64,000 bases of DNA, taken from the NCBI GenBank assembly GCA_016717285.1, contig JADKFU010000005.1, positions 1-64,000 of the forward strand. The letters are read 5' to 3'. Below, one piece after another: positions 38,734 through 47,260 of the stretch (the stretch's first letter is position 1; every line of letters starts with the position of its first letter). The position numbers and the translations under genes are program-made. The stretch comes from Chitinophagaceae bacterium (GTDB taxonomy: Bacteria > Bacteroidota > Bacteroidia > Chitinophagales > UBA10324). The notes below the pieces were generated by a model that did no database searches, had not been told where the DNA came from, and worked only from the letters and a program-made list of their open reading frames with translations.

Positions 38734-41127
38734 TTACCTCGCAATAAGCAGCTTTGTAACCTGTGGCTTTCCATCAATCACCACCTGGCAGAAATAAGAA
38801 CCGGGAGGTAGGGAAGTTCCATCAAACGTAAATTGGTAGGAACCTTCAGCCAGTTTTTCATTGTCGATTAACCTCTTTATTTCCTGACCGGTTTGATTGT
38901 AAATGGTAACTGTTACAGCAGCATCTGACGGGAGGTTGTAATAAATGGAAGCCAGCTTGTCAAACGGGTTAGGGTAAACCGAAATGGCGTTTCCTGGTAA
39001 GTTATTTTCCATTCGTGTAAGGTTGGGAAGCGTAGTGCCGTAAGTTATCGTTCCGGATAAAGAAGAGAGCACAGCATCATTCATTAATTGGTAACCTCCT
39101 ACTACATGACCGGAGGACTGAGCCTTTACCGCAATAGTCGCCAGGTAAGGTGTTTTATTATAACCGGTTACAGTCAGCGTAAGTGGATCTTCATTTACAA
39201 GGGGATTGAATGAAAGCGATGCAATGCCACCGGAAACTTTTGCAGTGGCCAATATGGTTCCATTCACTGTAAGCGCAACTAATGCATCTTCCATGTCGCA
39301 TGCTACGGAAAAGGTGCTTGCTCCGGGAAAAATGCTTGGATCGTGAGATACCGAAAAAGAAGTAGGCTGCGCTGTGCGAACCACAACAGAAGGATCACCA
39401 AAAATGATCCACGTGTCAGTCATTTGATTTCCACTGTTGCCATATTTATCATTCATGCTGAAACATCCGTTGATGGATAATCCACCGAAGGTTCTGTTGA
39501 TCTTGTTTGCATAGCTTTCAGTCAGGATCAGGTTGATCTCATCCTGTGCTTCCATGGGTTCGGCCCATGACTGTAAAATGGTGGACATAAAAGACGACAA
39601 AGCACCTGTTGGCTGACCATTGCTGGTAGCGCGTGCCCATGATTCAGCAAAGCAGGTACTTGTTCTGAAAGCGCCTACAGAGCATCCAACGATCCAGGCG
39701 AAAGGCCATTTGGTTGTATTGGTGAGCGTGCCTACATCAGCGTTGTTAAAGCCTGTAGTACCCAGGCTTGTAGTGCTGCCATGACCTGTATATTGAATAA
39801 TGCCAGCTCCTGCATTCACCAGGTCTCTGAGATTATTGTCGGAAGGATTGCCTGCTGCATCTACATTGCCATGTGTGCCATCAAATAATTCAGCAACATC
39901 GGTGTAAGTATAATCGAGCAACTGTGTGCGGATGAGGTCTTCATGCTGGTAATCAGCTTCACCATCATCACCAATGTTGAGACCTTCATTGGATGCGAGA
40001 CAAATACCTTTTGCAAAATAATTATCATCAATAGGTGTTTTTTCATAGGCAAGAATTCTGTTCACCTGGGTAGTCACCTCGGCATCGGTCTGGGCCGAAA
40101 AACGTCCCACAAAAATTTCCTGGTAATGATCATTGCCCGAGATAAATCCGTAGTCATTATCGGAATCACCCGCATTGGTGCTGCTTGTTTTTACCTGTGG
40201 ATCATCTCCTACCAGCAGCAGAAATGTAAGACCATTCGTGTTATAATAATTTGCCACATAGCTTTTAATAGCAGTTTTGGTGTTTCCAATGGTTGCAACA
40301 TCCACCATTTCGGTAGGCATTCCTCTTTGTCTTTTCCAGTCAACAAACGGCTGCATCTCATCCATAAAGCTGCCATAGCTGATGATGAGCATGTTTCCTT
40401 CTTCTTCAAGTTGTGTGTAACGGGTATCCTTTTGGTAATTGAGGAAATGATTCGTATACACGCGATCGAACTCGGTTGCAATCTTGTCGTCGTTGTAATT
40501 CTTATTTAAAATATTAATCGCTGTGCCTTCAGCTTTAGGTGAAACAGTTACCGTGATCTCAGAATAGATGCGCAATGTTTTGGTAACAGGATTATACTGA
40601 AACGGATACACGATCACGGTTTGTCCCCTGAAATCACGGAGGATGTAAGGATCCCTCATTTCAGCGAGGTGTTGCGGGAAGAAAGCATCTTCCTGGTATA
40701 CGCTGCCATATACGTAAGGAACATCGGAAGGCTGCACATCTCTTTTCAGTGATCCTTTGGAGGGAGCTACCTTCACATTTTCAAAATCAGTATAGCTGCT
40801 GGAAGAAACTGTCACCTGCATATTTTTATCATCAGGAATAATAATGCTGGTAGTGAGTTTCGGAAGATCCGGAAAATCCTTCTGCAGCATCGGCGTTCCG
40901 GCATCTACTTTTATCACCACGGCATTGCCTGCCGGTGTGTTGACTGTTTGCTGTACCATGGCTCCGGGGTTAAAACTGATAACGGTAGTATTGCCGTCAT
41001 CAGACACTAAGGAGATGGCAGTCTTTTGAGCAGTCGCCGATTGTGAAAAGGTCAGCAGCGGTGCGGCTGAAAAAAGTATCGTTGCAAAATTTGCCAACAA
41101 CACTTTGCGCGTAAGGTTTCTGATCAT
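38734..41127 (-). CDS. C25-family (gingipain-like) cysteine protease with T9SS sorting domain
   Basis: 797 residues. N-terminal signal segment, a propeptide-like region (to about 235), then the caspase-like C25 domain. The catalytic His is H449 in IIQYTGHGSTT and the nucleophile Cys is C482 in WIVGCSVGAF, with the flanking CFAE at 492-495, as in gingipains (HG...CxxGxF...CFAE). An Ig-like segment follows (SHDPSIFPGASTFSVACDME), and the last ~80 residues are a sorting domain (ISVYPNPFDKLASIYY; LPPGSYFCQVVIDGKPQVTK). Extracellular proteolysis and possibly processing of other cargo. Confidence 0.9.
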   Translation of the reverse strand: MIRNLTRKVLLANFATILFSAAPLLTFSQSATAQKTAISLVSDDGNTTVISFNPGAMVQQTVNTPAGNAVVIKVDAGTPMLQKDFPDLPKLTTSIIIPDDKNMQVTVSSSSYTDFENVKVAPSKGSLKRDVQPSDVPYVYGSVYQEDAFFPQHLAEMRDPYILRDFRGQTVIVYPFQYNPVTKTLRIYSEITVTVSPKAEGTAINILNKNYNDDKIATEFDRVYTNHFLNYQKDTRYTQLEEEGNMLIISYGSFMDEMQPFVDWKRQRGMPTEMVDVATIGNTKTAIKSYVANYYNTNGLTFLLLVGDDPQVKTSSTNAGDSDNDYGFISGNDHYQEIFVGRFSAQTDAEVTTQVNRILAYEKTPIDDNYFAKGICLASNEGLNIGDDGEADYQHEDLIRTQLLDYTYTDVAELFDGTHGNVDAAGNPSDNNLRDLVNAGAGIIQYTGHGSTTSLGTTGFNNADVGTLTNTTKWPFAWIVGCSVGAFRTSTCFAESWARATSNGQPTGALSSFMSTILQSWAEPMEAQDEINLILTESYANKINRTFGGLSINGCFSMNDKYGNSGNQMTDTWIIFGDPSVVVRTAQPTSFSVSHDPSIFPGASTFSVACDMEDALVALTVNGTILATAKVSGGIASLSFNPLVNEDPLTLTVTGYNKTPYLATIAVKAQSSGHVVGGYQLMNDAVLSSLSGTITYGTTLPNLTRMENNLPGNAISVYPNPFDKLASIYYNLPSDAAVTVTIYNQTGQEIKRLIDNEKLAEGSYQFTFDGTSLPPGSYFCQVVIDGKPQVTKLLIAR

Positions 41128-41301
41128 AGTTGTGGTTTTTGAATGGTGGTTGAAAGGTGAGAAAAGTAAGCTCAGCTAAAGTAATAAAATCCCGAAATAA
41201 ATAATGCTGTTAGGAGAATGAGTCGTACTGCCTTTCTGTTCTCTTAGTGAAAGTGTTTGGTTCGCTACATAAATTTAATGGTATCATAATATTCTCATCA
41301 C

Positions 41302-41446
41302 AAAAATCTTCACGCTTCGGCTCCGCTCAGCGACAGCTTCGGCTCCGCTCAGGGACAGCTTCGGCTCCGCTCAGCGACCGGATTTTTGGCTTCGCTCCGG
41401 GGTGAATTTTTTTGCTCCCTGAGCGCAGCCGAAGGGCGCAAAAAAA
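41302..41446 (+). repeat. Dispersed 135-bp repeat copy with an internal 22-bp triplication
   Basis: Starts AAAAATCTTCACGC, then GCTTCGGCTCCGCTCAGCGA CA occurs three times at 22-bp spacing (41,314-41,379). The second arm, CTGAGCGCAGCCGAAG, follows near 41,419-41,434, with the AAAAAAA tail. Within a 483-bp divergent intergenic region that otherwise shows nothing. Confidence 0.7.
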
Positions 41447-41610
41447 TGGAGTCAGCAAAACTTTAGTCAAGCTGACGTTGACCAAAATGTTCAATCGGAG
41501 CGACAGTAAGGTACAGGAGAAAAGCGCCCCTTTGAGGAGCCATGATGTATCTACAATATTATTAAGCGAAATAGTTATTGCTTTGCATCACCATCAAAAA
41601 ATAGTACACC

Positions 41611-42603
41611 ATGAAACAATTAAAAATAGGAACACAGGGACTGACAGGTCCGCAAATCGGTTTGGGTTGCATGGGCATGACGCCCTTTGCAGGAGCAGAC
41701 CTTTATGGAAAATCCGATGAAAAAGAAGCGATCGCTACCATTCACCGTTCTTTGGAACTGGGCGGAAACTTTTTGGATACTGCTGAATTGTATGGTCCTT
41801 TCTTAAATGAACAACTCATTGCAAAAGCCACCAAAGGGAACCGGGATCAATACATTATTGCCACCAAGTTCGGAAGCGAAATTGATGACGATGGTAAACC
41901 ACTCTGGATAGTAAATGGCAAAAGGGAGTATGTAAAAAAGGCAGCAGAACGCTCCCTCAAACATTTGAACACGGATCATATTGATTTGTATTATCTGCAT
42001 CGCCTGGATAAAAATACACCGGTGGAAGAAACCGTTGCGGCTATGGCTGAATTAGTGAAAGAGGGCAAAGTAAAATACATCGGACTTTCCGAAGTATCAT
42101 CGGAAACCATTCGGAAGGCACATGCCGTGCATCCCTTATCAGCAGTGCAAACAGAATATTCTCTCTTTGAGCGAAGTGTGGAAGAAAGAGGCATTATGGA
42201 TACCCTGGAGGAATTGGGAATTACCTTAGTGGCTTATTCTCCGTTAGGCCGTGGATTTTTATCCGGCAAATTTCAAACACCTGAGGATTTCCCCGAAAAT
42301 GATTTCAAACGAACGGTGCCTAAATTCCAGGGCGAGCAATTTCAAAAAAATATTGAACTGTTGAATGAAGTTCAAAAAGTGGCAATTGAAAAAGGAATGA
42401 CGACTACGCAACTGGCATTAGCCTGGACGATTGCAAAAGGCGCTTTACCCATTCCGGGAACAAAAAGAATCAGTTACCTGGAACAAAATATTGCAGCGAC
42501 AGCACATGTATTATCACAAGCAGATTTAGACCGGTTGGAAAGCATTATTCCAATTACTGTAAAGACAGGAGACAGATATGGTAATATGAGTTCGATTGAT
42601 TGA
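41611..42603 (+). CDS. Aldo/keto reductase
   Basis: 330 residues, TIM-barrel NADPH-dependent oxidoreductase. LGCMGMTPF opens the barrel, and the catalytic tetrad is in place: D56 and Y61 in FLDTAELYG, K86 in IIATKFG, H130 in LYYLHRLDK. IPGTKRISYLEQN near the end binds the cofactor phosphate. Substrate unclear. A C-terminal duplicate of this gene remains at 43,534-43,742, so it once was, or lies beside, a tandem paralogue. Confidence 0.92.
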   Translation: MKQLKIGTQGLTGPQIGLGCMGMTPFAGADLYGKSDEKEAIATIHRSLELGGNFLDTAELYGPFLNEQLIAKATKGNRDQYIIATKFGSEIDDDGKPLWIVNGKREYVKKAAERSLKHLNTDHIDLYYLHRLDKNTPVEETVAAMAELVKEGKVKYIGLSEVSSETIRKAHAVHPLSAVQTEYSLFERSVEERGIMDTLEELGITLVAYSPLGRGFLSGKFQTPEDFPENDFKRTVPKFQGEQFQKNIELLNEVQKVAIEKGMTTTQLALAWTIAKGALPIPGTKRISYLEQNIAATAHVLSQADLDRLESIIPITVKTGDRYGNMSSID

Positions 42604-42764
42604 TAAGATAATCAGCAATTGCGAGTTGTAGTGTTGCATTCGCATGCGAACGTTGAAATTATAATTATAACAGTTGAAATGAAAAAGCATCAACGTTTTG
42701 TGCTTTTTTTATTTGCTTTGTAGTGAAGTTGGAAGTTGACAATAGCAGGTGTAAATTTTTATCA

Positions 42765-43073
42765 ATGATGAATTCATTTCTTAAGCAAAAGTTACCGGAA
42801 GTAATTCGGATTTTCAGAGAGCATAAGGTAGATCGAGCGTATGCTTTTGGTTCTGTATGCACAGATGATTTTACAGATCAGAGTGATGTGGACTTTGTGA
42901 TTTCCTTTCCTGAAAAACTTGATCCGCTGGAGAAAGGTGAATTATATTTTGATCTGTTGTTCCGTCTTGAAGATTATCTTGGAAGAGAAATTGATTTGCT
43001 TACAGAGGGTTCTCTGCGAAATCCATACTTTATTAAGAAACTGAACAGTACAAAGACTGCATTGTATGAGTGA
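42765..43073 (+). CDS. mntA: MntA-type nucleotidyltransferase antitoxin
   Basis: 102 residues from the ATG at 42,765. GS(X10)DxD signature: G29 S30 ... D41-V-D43 in YAFGSVCTDDFTDQSDVDF, followed by DLLTEGSLRNPYFIKKL. In MntA/HepT pairs the nucleotidyltransferase adds AMP groups to HepT and so neutralises it. The next gene, hepT, overlaps by 8 bp. An upstream in-frame extension (from 42,723) is possible but lacks family support. Confidence 0.88.
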   Translation: MMNSFLKQKLPEVIRIFREHKVDRAYAFGSVCTDDFTDQSDVDFVISFPEKLDPLEKGELYFDLLFRLEDYLGREIDLLTEGSLRNPYFIKKLNSTKTALYE

Positions 43074-43401
43074 TGATGAAAAAAAACTACTCACGGATGT
43101 ATTCAATGCTGTTGAAGGGATTGCAGTTCATATTCAGGGTATAAAATCATTTAATGACTTCAAAGCTGCTTATACTGTTAAGCGGGCCGTAGAGCGTGAG
43201 TTACTGATTATAGGTGAAGCAATTGGAGATCTACGCAAACTTAATCCCGCAATTGCTATTTCCGATATGAGAAAAATTATTGCCCTCCGAAACATTATCG
43301 CTCACGAATATGATTCTGTGCAGGATGATAATATCTGGCTGATCATCGTGCGACATCTGCCGGGTTTAAAAGATGAAGTAGATAAATTGATAAAATCCTG
43401 A
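43066..43401 (+). CDS. hepT: HepT-type ribonuclease toxin (DUF86)
   Basis: 111 residues, all-alpha HEPN fold. The catalytic R-X4-H-X-Y motif is intact: R75-NIIA-H80-E-Y82. The Tyr is the residue that MntA is known to AMPylate in characterised pairs. Overlap with mntA and order antitoxin-then-toxin support a working toxin-antitoxin unit that stabilises the region or responds to phage. Confidence 0.9.
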   Translation: MSDDEKKLLTDVFNAVEGIAVHIQGIKSFNDFKAAYTVKRAVERELLIIGEAIGDLRKLNPAIAISDMRKIIALRNIIAHEYDSVQDDNIWLIIVRHLPGLKDEVDKLIKS

Positions 43402-43471
43402 TAGCTTGTGCAAAGCTGAAAAAGTTTTTGCTTGCACCTGGACTTTGCTTGAACTTGAGCTGGTGAAGGGG

Positions 43472-43535
43472 TTTTTTATTGGATTGAAAATCCAATTGCT
43501 CAAAAGGACGGGATTATAAAATCCCGACCAACGGA
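43472..43535. repeat. Palindromic dispersed repeat (ATTGGATTGAAAATCCAAT type)
   Basis: ATTGGATT-GAA-AATCCAAT is a near-perfect palindrome, followed by CAAAAGGACGGGATTATAAAATCCC, a second hairpin. A diverged copy is at 52,421-52,485. Placed exactly at the left boundary of the truncated aldo/keto reductase remnant. Confidence 0.6.
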
Positions 43536-43742
43536 GTGACGACTACGCAACTGGCATTAGCCTGGACTATTGCAAAAGGCGCTTTTCCCATTCCGGGAAC
43601 TAAAAGAATCAGTTACCTGGAACAAAACATTGCTGCTACAGCATATTCCTTGTCGAAGTCTGACCTGGACCGTTTGGAAAGCATCATTCCTATCACCACC
43701 AAGACCGGCGACAGGTATGGTAATATGAGTTCGATTGATTGA
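43534..43742 (+). pseudogene. 3' remnant of a second aldo/keto reductase
   Basis: Sixty-eight C-terminal residues, TTTQLALAWTIAKGAFPIPG to ...TKTGDRYGNMSSID, almost identical to the end of the reductase at 42,396-42,603, with many silent base differences. This fits an old paralogue whose 5' part is gone. No start codon of its own is credible. Confidence 0.85.
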
Positions 43743-43750
43743 GCTGGTAT

Positions 43751-43815
43751 GGATGTAACTGCAATTACTGGGGAATTTATATCATGAACGTGAATGGAAT
43801 ATGAAAACTATTCAT
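43751..43815 (+). pseudogene. Decayed fragment of a T9SS sorting-domain 3' end
   Basis: GGATGTAACTGCA..., GGAATTTATATCATGAACG and TGAATGGAATATGAAAACTA align base by base with 38,396-38,462, the end of the propeller protein's sorting domain, apart from small changes and frame loss. Confidence 0.65.
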
Positions 43816-43848
43816 TGGCTATATTTTTCGCATCCTCTGACTTTCATG

Positions 43849-44064
43849 TTAGTAAACATCTTGAATCGTTACTTCATTTTCGGAAAGCATTTTTTCAAGT
43901 TGCTTTCTTCTAATTAAATTCACTTGGTTTGTTCTTGATAGTGTTTCTGCCGATGAACTGAAATCGCTATTTGAAATAACAATCAACTCAAACTGTTCAC
44001 TGAATTTACTTTCATAATATTTTTTAGCCGTGTATGTTTCAAACCGCAAGCAGTCTTTCAACAC
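43849..44064 (-). pseudogene. C-terminal fragment of an Mrr-like restriction endonuclease
   Basis: 71 residues, TAKKYYESKFSEQFELIVIS then NSDFSSSAETLSRTN and QVNLIRRKQLEKML. The order 'hydrophobic strand, S/T-rich loop, A-x-x-L, V-x-L-I-x-x-x-x-L' resembles the tail of Mrr-like PD-(D/E)XK nucleases. The catalytic half would lie upstream, where the PNGase gene now ends (8 bp away). Probably a remnant; family call is tentative. Confidence 0.4.
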
Positions 44065-44071
44065 TTTATTT

Positions 44072-46573
44072 CTACTCCACCACCACTTTCTTAAACACCT
44101 TCTCCATCTGATCGCGTACTTCTACTAAGTAAACTCCTTTCGAATAATTCGAAAGATCCATCGTGGTTTTTTGTCCGTTCCACTTGAAGGATTTGATGGC
44201 ATGTCCCATCACATCAAATATTGTGACGGTATAATTTTTATGCGCGGCCATATCTCCGTTGAGGATGAAGGTGCCGCTGGATGGATTCGGATAAATAACG
44301 AATGTAAAAGGTGCAATATCATTAATCGCTGTTATAGCATCCGGATTATCAAACCAGGTAATGAGATTGCAGTTGACATCGAGTGTTGGATTAAAACCAT
44401 CATTGCAATCAGAGCATGTAGTGCCTGTCACGCAATTTGGATTGTCAGGATGACACTGATCTACATACGTGGACAAAAATTTATAATCGAGACTCATGCC
44501 GGCGGTTGAAATATAAGGGGTCATATCATAATCAAACGGCTTTGCAATAGAGCCCGGACACCAGCCCGCACGGTTGTAAGTCCAGGTGCCGTTTTGCGGA
44601 GAACAACCATCAGGATTAGGATTGCACGTGGTCCAGTTGTGCTGCGAAAATGCATTCACACCATTCACCTGTATGTCATGCGTGGCATTGTAGAACTCTG
44701 CTGCATTGGAAGTATTCAGCGTTCCCCATCCGTGGCCGGTGCTCACCAGCTTCAACCTGGATGCTACAGCCAGCTCGGGATAACTGAAATTATAAGCAGG
44801 CACTGGTTGCAGGTTCGCGTAATCGCCGAAGGGATAAATGGTTTTCCATACCTGTTGCACCTTGCTGTATTTATGAGCAGGAGCGCCCTGTTTGAAATTG
44901 AACTTCAACTCGTACACATAACCATTGGTGAGTGTAAGACAATTCGCCCGGAAGGTAACCTTGCCCTGCAGCATCGACATGTAATCCGCCAAGTCGATAT
45001 TGTGAGAACAAGGCACTCCATAAGGGGTGATGTACCGGATCACTTCAAACCATTCTCCTTCTTTGCTCATCACATCTACGCTTGCCACTCTGTCCCATGG
45101 ATCGCATCCACCCGTCGGGCACGTCACGCTCAAGGTGGCAATAATGGTATCGAAAGCGCCGACATAAGAAGGAAGATTTCCGCTGGCGATCAATGATGGT
45201 GTTCCTGAATCCAACCACAGTCCGTTGAATGCAACTACGTTGTTGATATCGGAAACACTCTGCACTACATTGATATCTACGTTCTGTGTAACCACCGCAC
45301 CGAAATTACTGGTAGAAGAAATCTGAATGGTGTAAGCGCCATAAGCAGGTGGCGTCCACCAGGCAGTGTAATGATTATTGGCATGAGCAGTGGCAGGAAG
45401 TGATTGACCGTTGATGATAAACTCCACGCTCTGCACAGCAAACAAAGGTGTATCAGGAATCGTAACCATTGCAGCTAACTGCATCGTCCCAAGCTCCGGC
45501 ATATAAACATCTGTTGCATTCAACGGATCAAGTGGAACAATTACCGCAACATTCGCAGCGGGATCTACGACATTGAAGGTACCTGATACGGGGGCGGCAG
45601 GATCGAATGTACCATTACCGGCTTGATCTGCCTGAATCGTTACGGCTCCGGGAGTGCCGTTGAGTGTTACCGTGTTTCCATTCACTGTTGCAGGTCCGGA
45701 AAGAACAGTGTAACTCACGGCCAATCCTGAAGTGGAACTTGCAGTGAGATTAAAAGGCGGATCAGAAGTAAGCTTGGTGGGAACAGGTGGAAAAGAGATG
45801 GATTGAAAAGATGCATTGAGCGTTCCGTTAAAATTGGAGGTGGCTCCGTTGAGTGCGAAATTTAAGAGATCACCATCATAGGTTGGCGTATTTACTTCTG
45901 TAAGCAATGCACTGATGCCGGTATTGTCTGCTCCGGGCACGCCCTGGTTAAATTTGTAGTACATCTTCAAATTGGGTTCTGTGCCTGTAAGCTCGTTGTC
46001 CATCATGTCCTGTATCTCTGTCTGCGACAACGCTTTGTTCCACACAGAAACTTCATCTATCCTTCCATTGTAGAGAAAATTGAAACCACTCAGGATGCTT
46101 TTACCAATAGCGAAAGGTGTAACGGTATTTGTAATGCTGCCTGATGCCGGAGCAGTTCCTGATAAGCTACCATTCACGTACAGACTTAAAGAAGAACCGT
46201 TATACACCCATGCAAAATGCTGCCACACTTGTGGTACAGTCGTAAAATTAGGTGCCACCACTTCATAGAGTGTATTCGCGGAATTTATAAAACGACATTC
46301 TATGGAGCCATTGTTCAACTGAATCATATAAAAGCCACAGGAGGTTGCTCGAAAGCCCATCATGCCTTGTCCATAGCCGAGAGCGTTGTCATAAAACCAA
46401 CCGGTCATGGTAATGCCTGTTCCGCCGGCAATGGCTGCAGAACCGTTTTCGACACTTACGTAATCATCTACGCCGTCGAAGTCGAGGTATTGGTTGGATT
46501 GGGCGTGGAGATTAAAGGTTAATTGCGTGCAAAGGATTAGGGAAGTAAGAAACTTTAGGTAACTTTTTTTCAT
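44072..46573 (-). CDS. Secreted PNGase F-like N-glycan amidase with LamG domain and T9SS sorting domain
   Basis: 833 residues from the ATG at 46,573, which starts a signal peptide (KFLTSLILCTQLTFNLHAQ). LamG domain at ~22-200 (YLDFDGVDDYVSVENGSAAI; GRIDEVSVWNKALSQTEI), two Ig/MBG-like segments, then a PNGase F-type region at roughly 450-740: GAFDTIIATLSVTCPTGGCD, PWDRVASVDVMSKEGEW, ITPYGVPCSHNIDLADYM and the hallmark WTYNRAGWCPGSIAKPF. The sorting domain ends SKGVYLVEVRDQMEKVF. PNGase F enzymes remove N-linked glycans from proteins. Catalytic Asp/Glu residues could not be assigned with certainty by eye. Confidence 0.82.
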   Translation of the reverse strand: MKKSYLKFLTSLILCTQLTFNLHAQSNQYLDFDGVDDYVSVENGSAAIAGGTGITMTGWFYDNALGYGQGMMGFRATSCGFYMIQLNNGSIECRFINSANTLYEVVAPNFTTVPQVWQHFAWVYNGSSLSLYVNGSLSGTAPASGSITNTVTPFAIGKSILSGFNFLYNGRIDEVSVWNKALSQTEIQDMMDNELTGTEPNLKMYYKFNQGVPGADNTGISALLTEVNTPTYDGDLLNFALNGATSNFNGTLNASFQSISFPPVPTKLTSDPPFNLTASSTSGLAVSYTVLSGPATVNGNTVTLNGTPGAVTIQADQAGNGTFDPAAPVSGTFNVVDPAANVAVIVPLDPLNATDVYMPELGTMQLAAMVTIPDTPLFAVQSVEFIINGQSLPATAHANNHYTAWWTPPAYGAYTIQISSTSNFGAVVTQNVDINVVQSVSDINNVVAFNGLWLDSGTPSLIASGNLPSYVGAFDTIIATLSVTCPTGGCDPWDRVASVDVMSKEGEWFEVIRYITPYGVPCSHNIDLADYMSMLQGKVTFRANCLTLTNGYVYELKFNFKQGAPAHKYSKVQQVWKTIYPFGDYANLQPVPAYNFSYPELAVASRLKLVSTGHGWGTLNTSNAAEFYNATHDIQVNGVNAFSQHNWTTCNPNPDGCSPQNGTWTYNRAGWCPGSIAKPFDYDMTPYISTAGMSLDYKFLSTYVDQCHPDNPNCVTGTTCSDCNDGFNPTLDVNCNLITWFDNPDAITAINDIAPFTFVIYPNPSSGTFILNGDMAAHKNYTVTIFDVMGHAIKSFKWNGQKTTMDLSNYSKGVYLVEVRDQMEKVFKKVVVE

Positions 46574-46660
46574 GGGAGAATAATTATTTTCAGTAAAAGA
46601 TTTAGAAGTAAATGTAGTATGAAAATATGGCAAAATAGTTAGCTTTTTGTGTGAGGTGTA

Positions 46661-46743
46661 CTCTCCCCTGATTCGTCTGCGACGAACCGTCCCCTCTCTG
46701 CTTTTCGCAGAGTGGGATGTCTCACGAAGTGGGACGGGGAGAG
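46661..46743. repeat. Left hairpin-rich inverted repeat bracketing the DUF559 gene
   Basis: 83 bp from CTCTCCCC to GGGGAGAG, itself nearly a closed palindrome. Three internal stem-loops: TTCGTC-TGC-GACGAA, CTCTGC-TTTTC-GCAGAG, and TCTCACGAAGTGGGA. The reverse complement of the first ~45 bp recurs at 47,177-47,258 with the loop modules in mirrored order. It ends at the DUF559 stop codon. Confidence 0.85.
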
Positions 46744-47135
46744 TTAAATCACTTCATTAGGTATATGAAGTTGCTGCTTTATTTTTGCTAACACCTCATA
46801 AACATTCTTTAATACTTCGTCATTTGTAAATCGCAAAACCATCAATCCCAGTTCCTTCATTATAAGATCTCTTTCCTTATCGTATTCAACCTGCAGGGCA
46901 TGAATTCCTCCATCAAGCTCCACAACAATTTTCTTTTGTGCACAAAAAAAATCCGCTATGTAGAACTTTGTTCTACGGTCCACCTTCGATACAATAATGG
47001 GATGTTGACGAAGAAATTTAAATCCATTTAATTTTCTGTTACGAAGCTATCCCATAAGAGCTTTTCTGCTGGAGTTTGATTCCTTCTAAGTTCGCGGGAA
47101 AAGACAAAATGAATAGGTAGGGTTTGATGTTTCAT
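46744..47135 (-). CDS. DUF559-domain (Vsr-like PD-(D/E)XK) nuclease-like protein, frameshifted
   Basis: Read from an ATG at 47,135 with one base restored near 47,052, this gives about 130 residues: VFSRELRRNQTPAEKLLWDS, then LRNRKLNGFKFLRQHPIIV, FYIADFFCAQKKIVVELDGG and IHALQVEYDKERDLIMKEL, ending IKQQLHIPNEVI. The YIADF...K-I-V-V-E-L-D-G core carries the likely PD-(D/E)XK catalytic acids. Length and motif order fit the DUF559 family, related to very-short-patch-repair endonucleases. The lost base is in a CC pair, like other errors here, so the gene may be intact in the cell. It fills the space between two large inverted repeats. Confidence 0.8.
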
Positions 47136-47176
47136 ATGATTGATATAGTTTTTAGATACTGATATAAGTTTTTGGA

Positions 47177-47258
47177 CTCTCCCCACCTCACTGCGTGAGG
47201 CACCCCCTCTCTGCTTTTCGCAGAAAGGGGAAGATTCGTCGCAGACGAATCAGGGGAG
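47177..47258. repeat. Right hairpin-rich inverted repeat bracketing the DUF559 gene
   Basis: 82 bp, CTCTCCCC to GGGGAG. Contains CCTCA-CTGCG-TGAGG, CTGC-TTTTC-GCAG and GATTCGTC-GCA-GACGAATC, the mirror of the left block. It ends two bases before the susD stop codon. Confidence 0.85.
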
Positions 47259-47260
47259 CG

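Noticed and set aside
41412..41720. 102-codon open frame starting in a repeat copy
   Set aside because: Its first residues are the same repeat translation as at 34,928, and its end overlaps the true aldo/keto reductase start in another frame.
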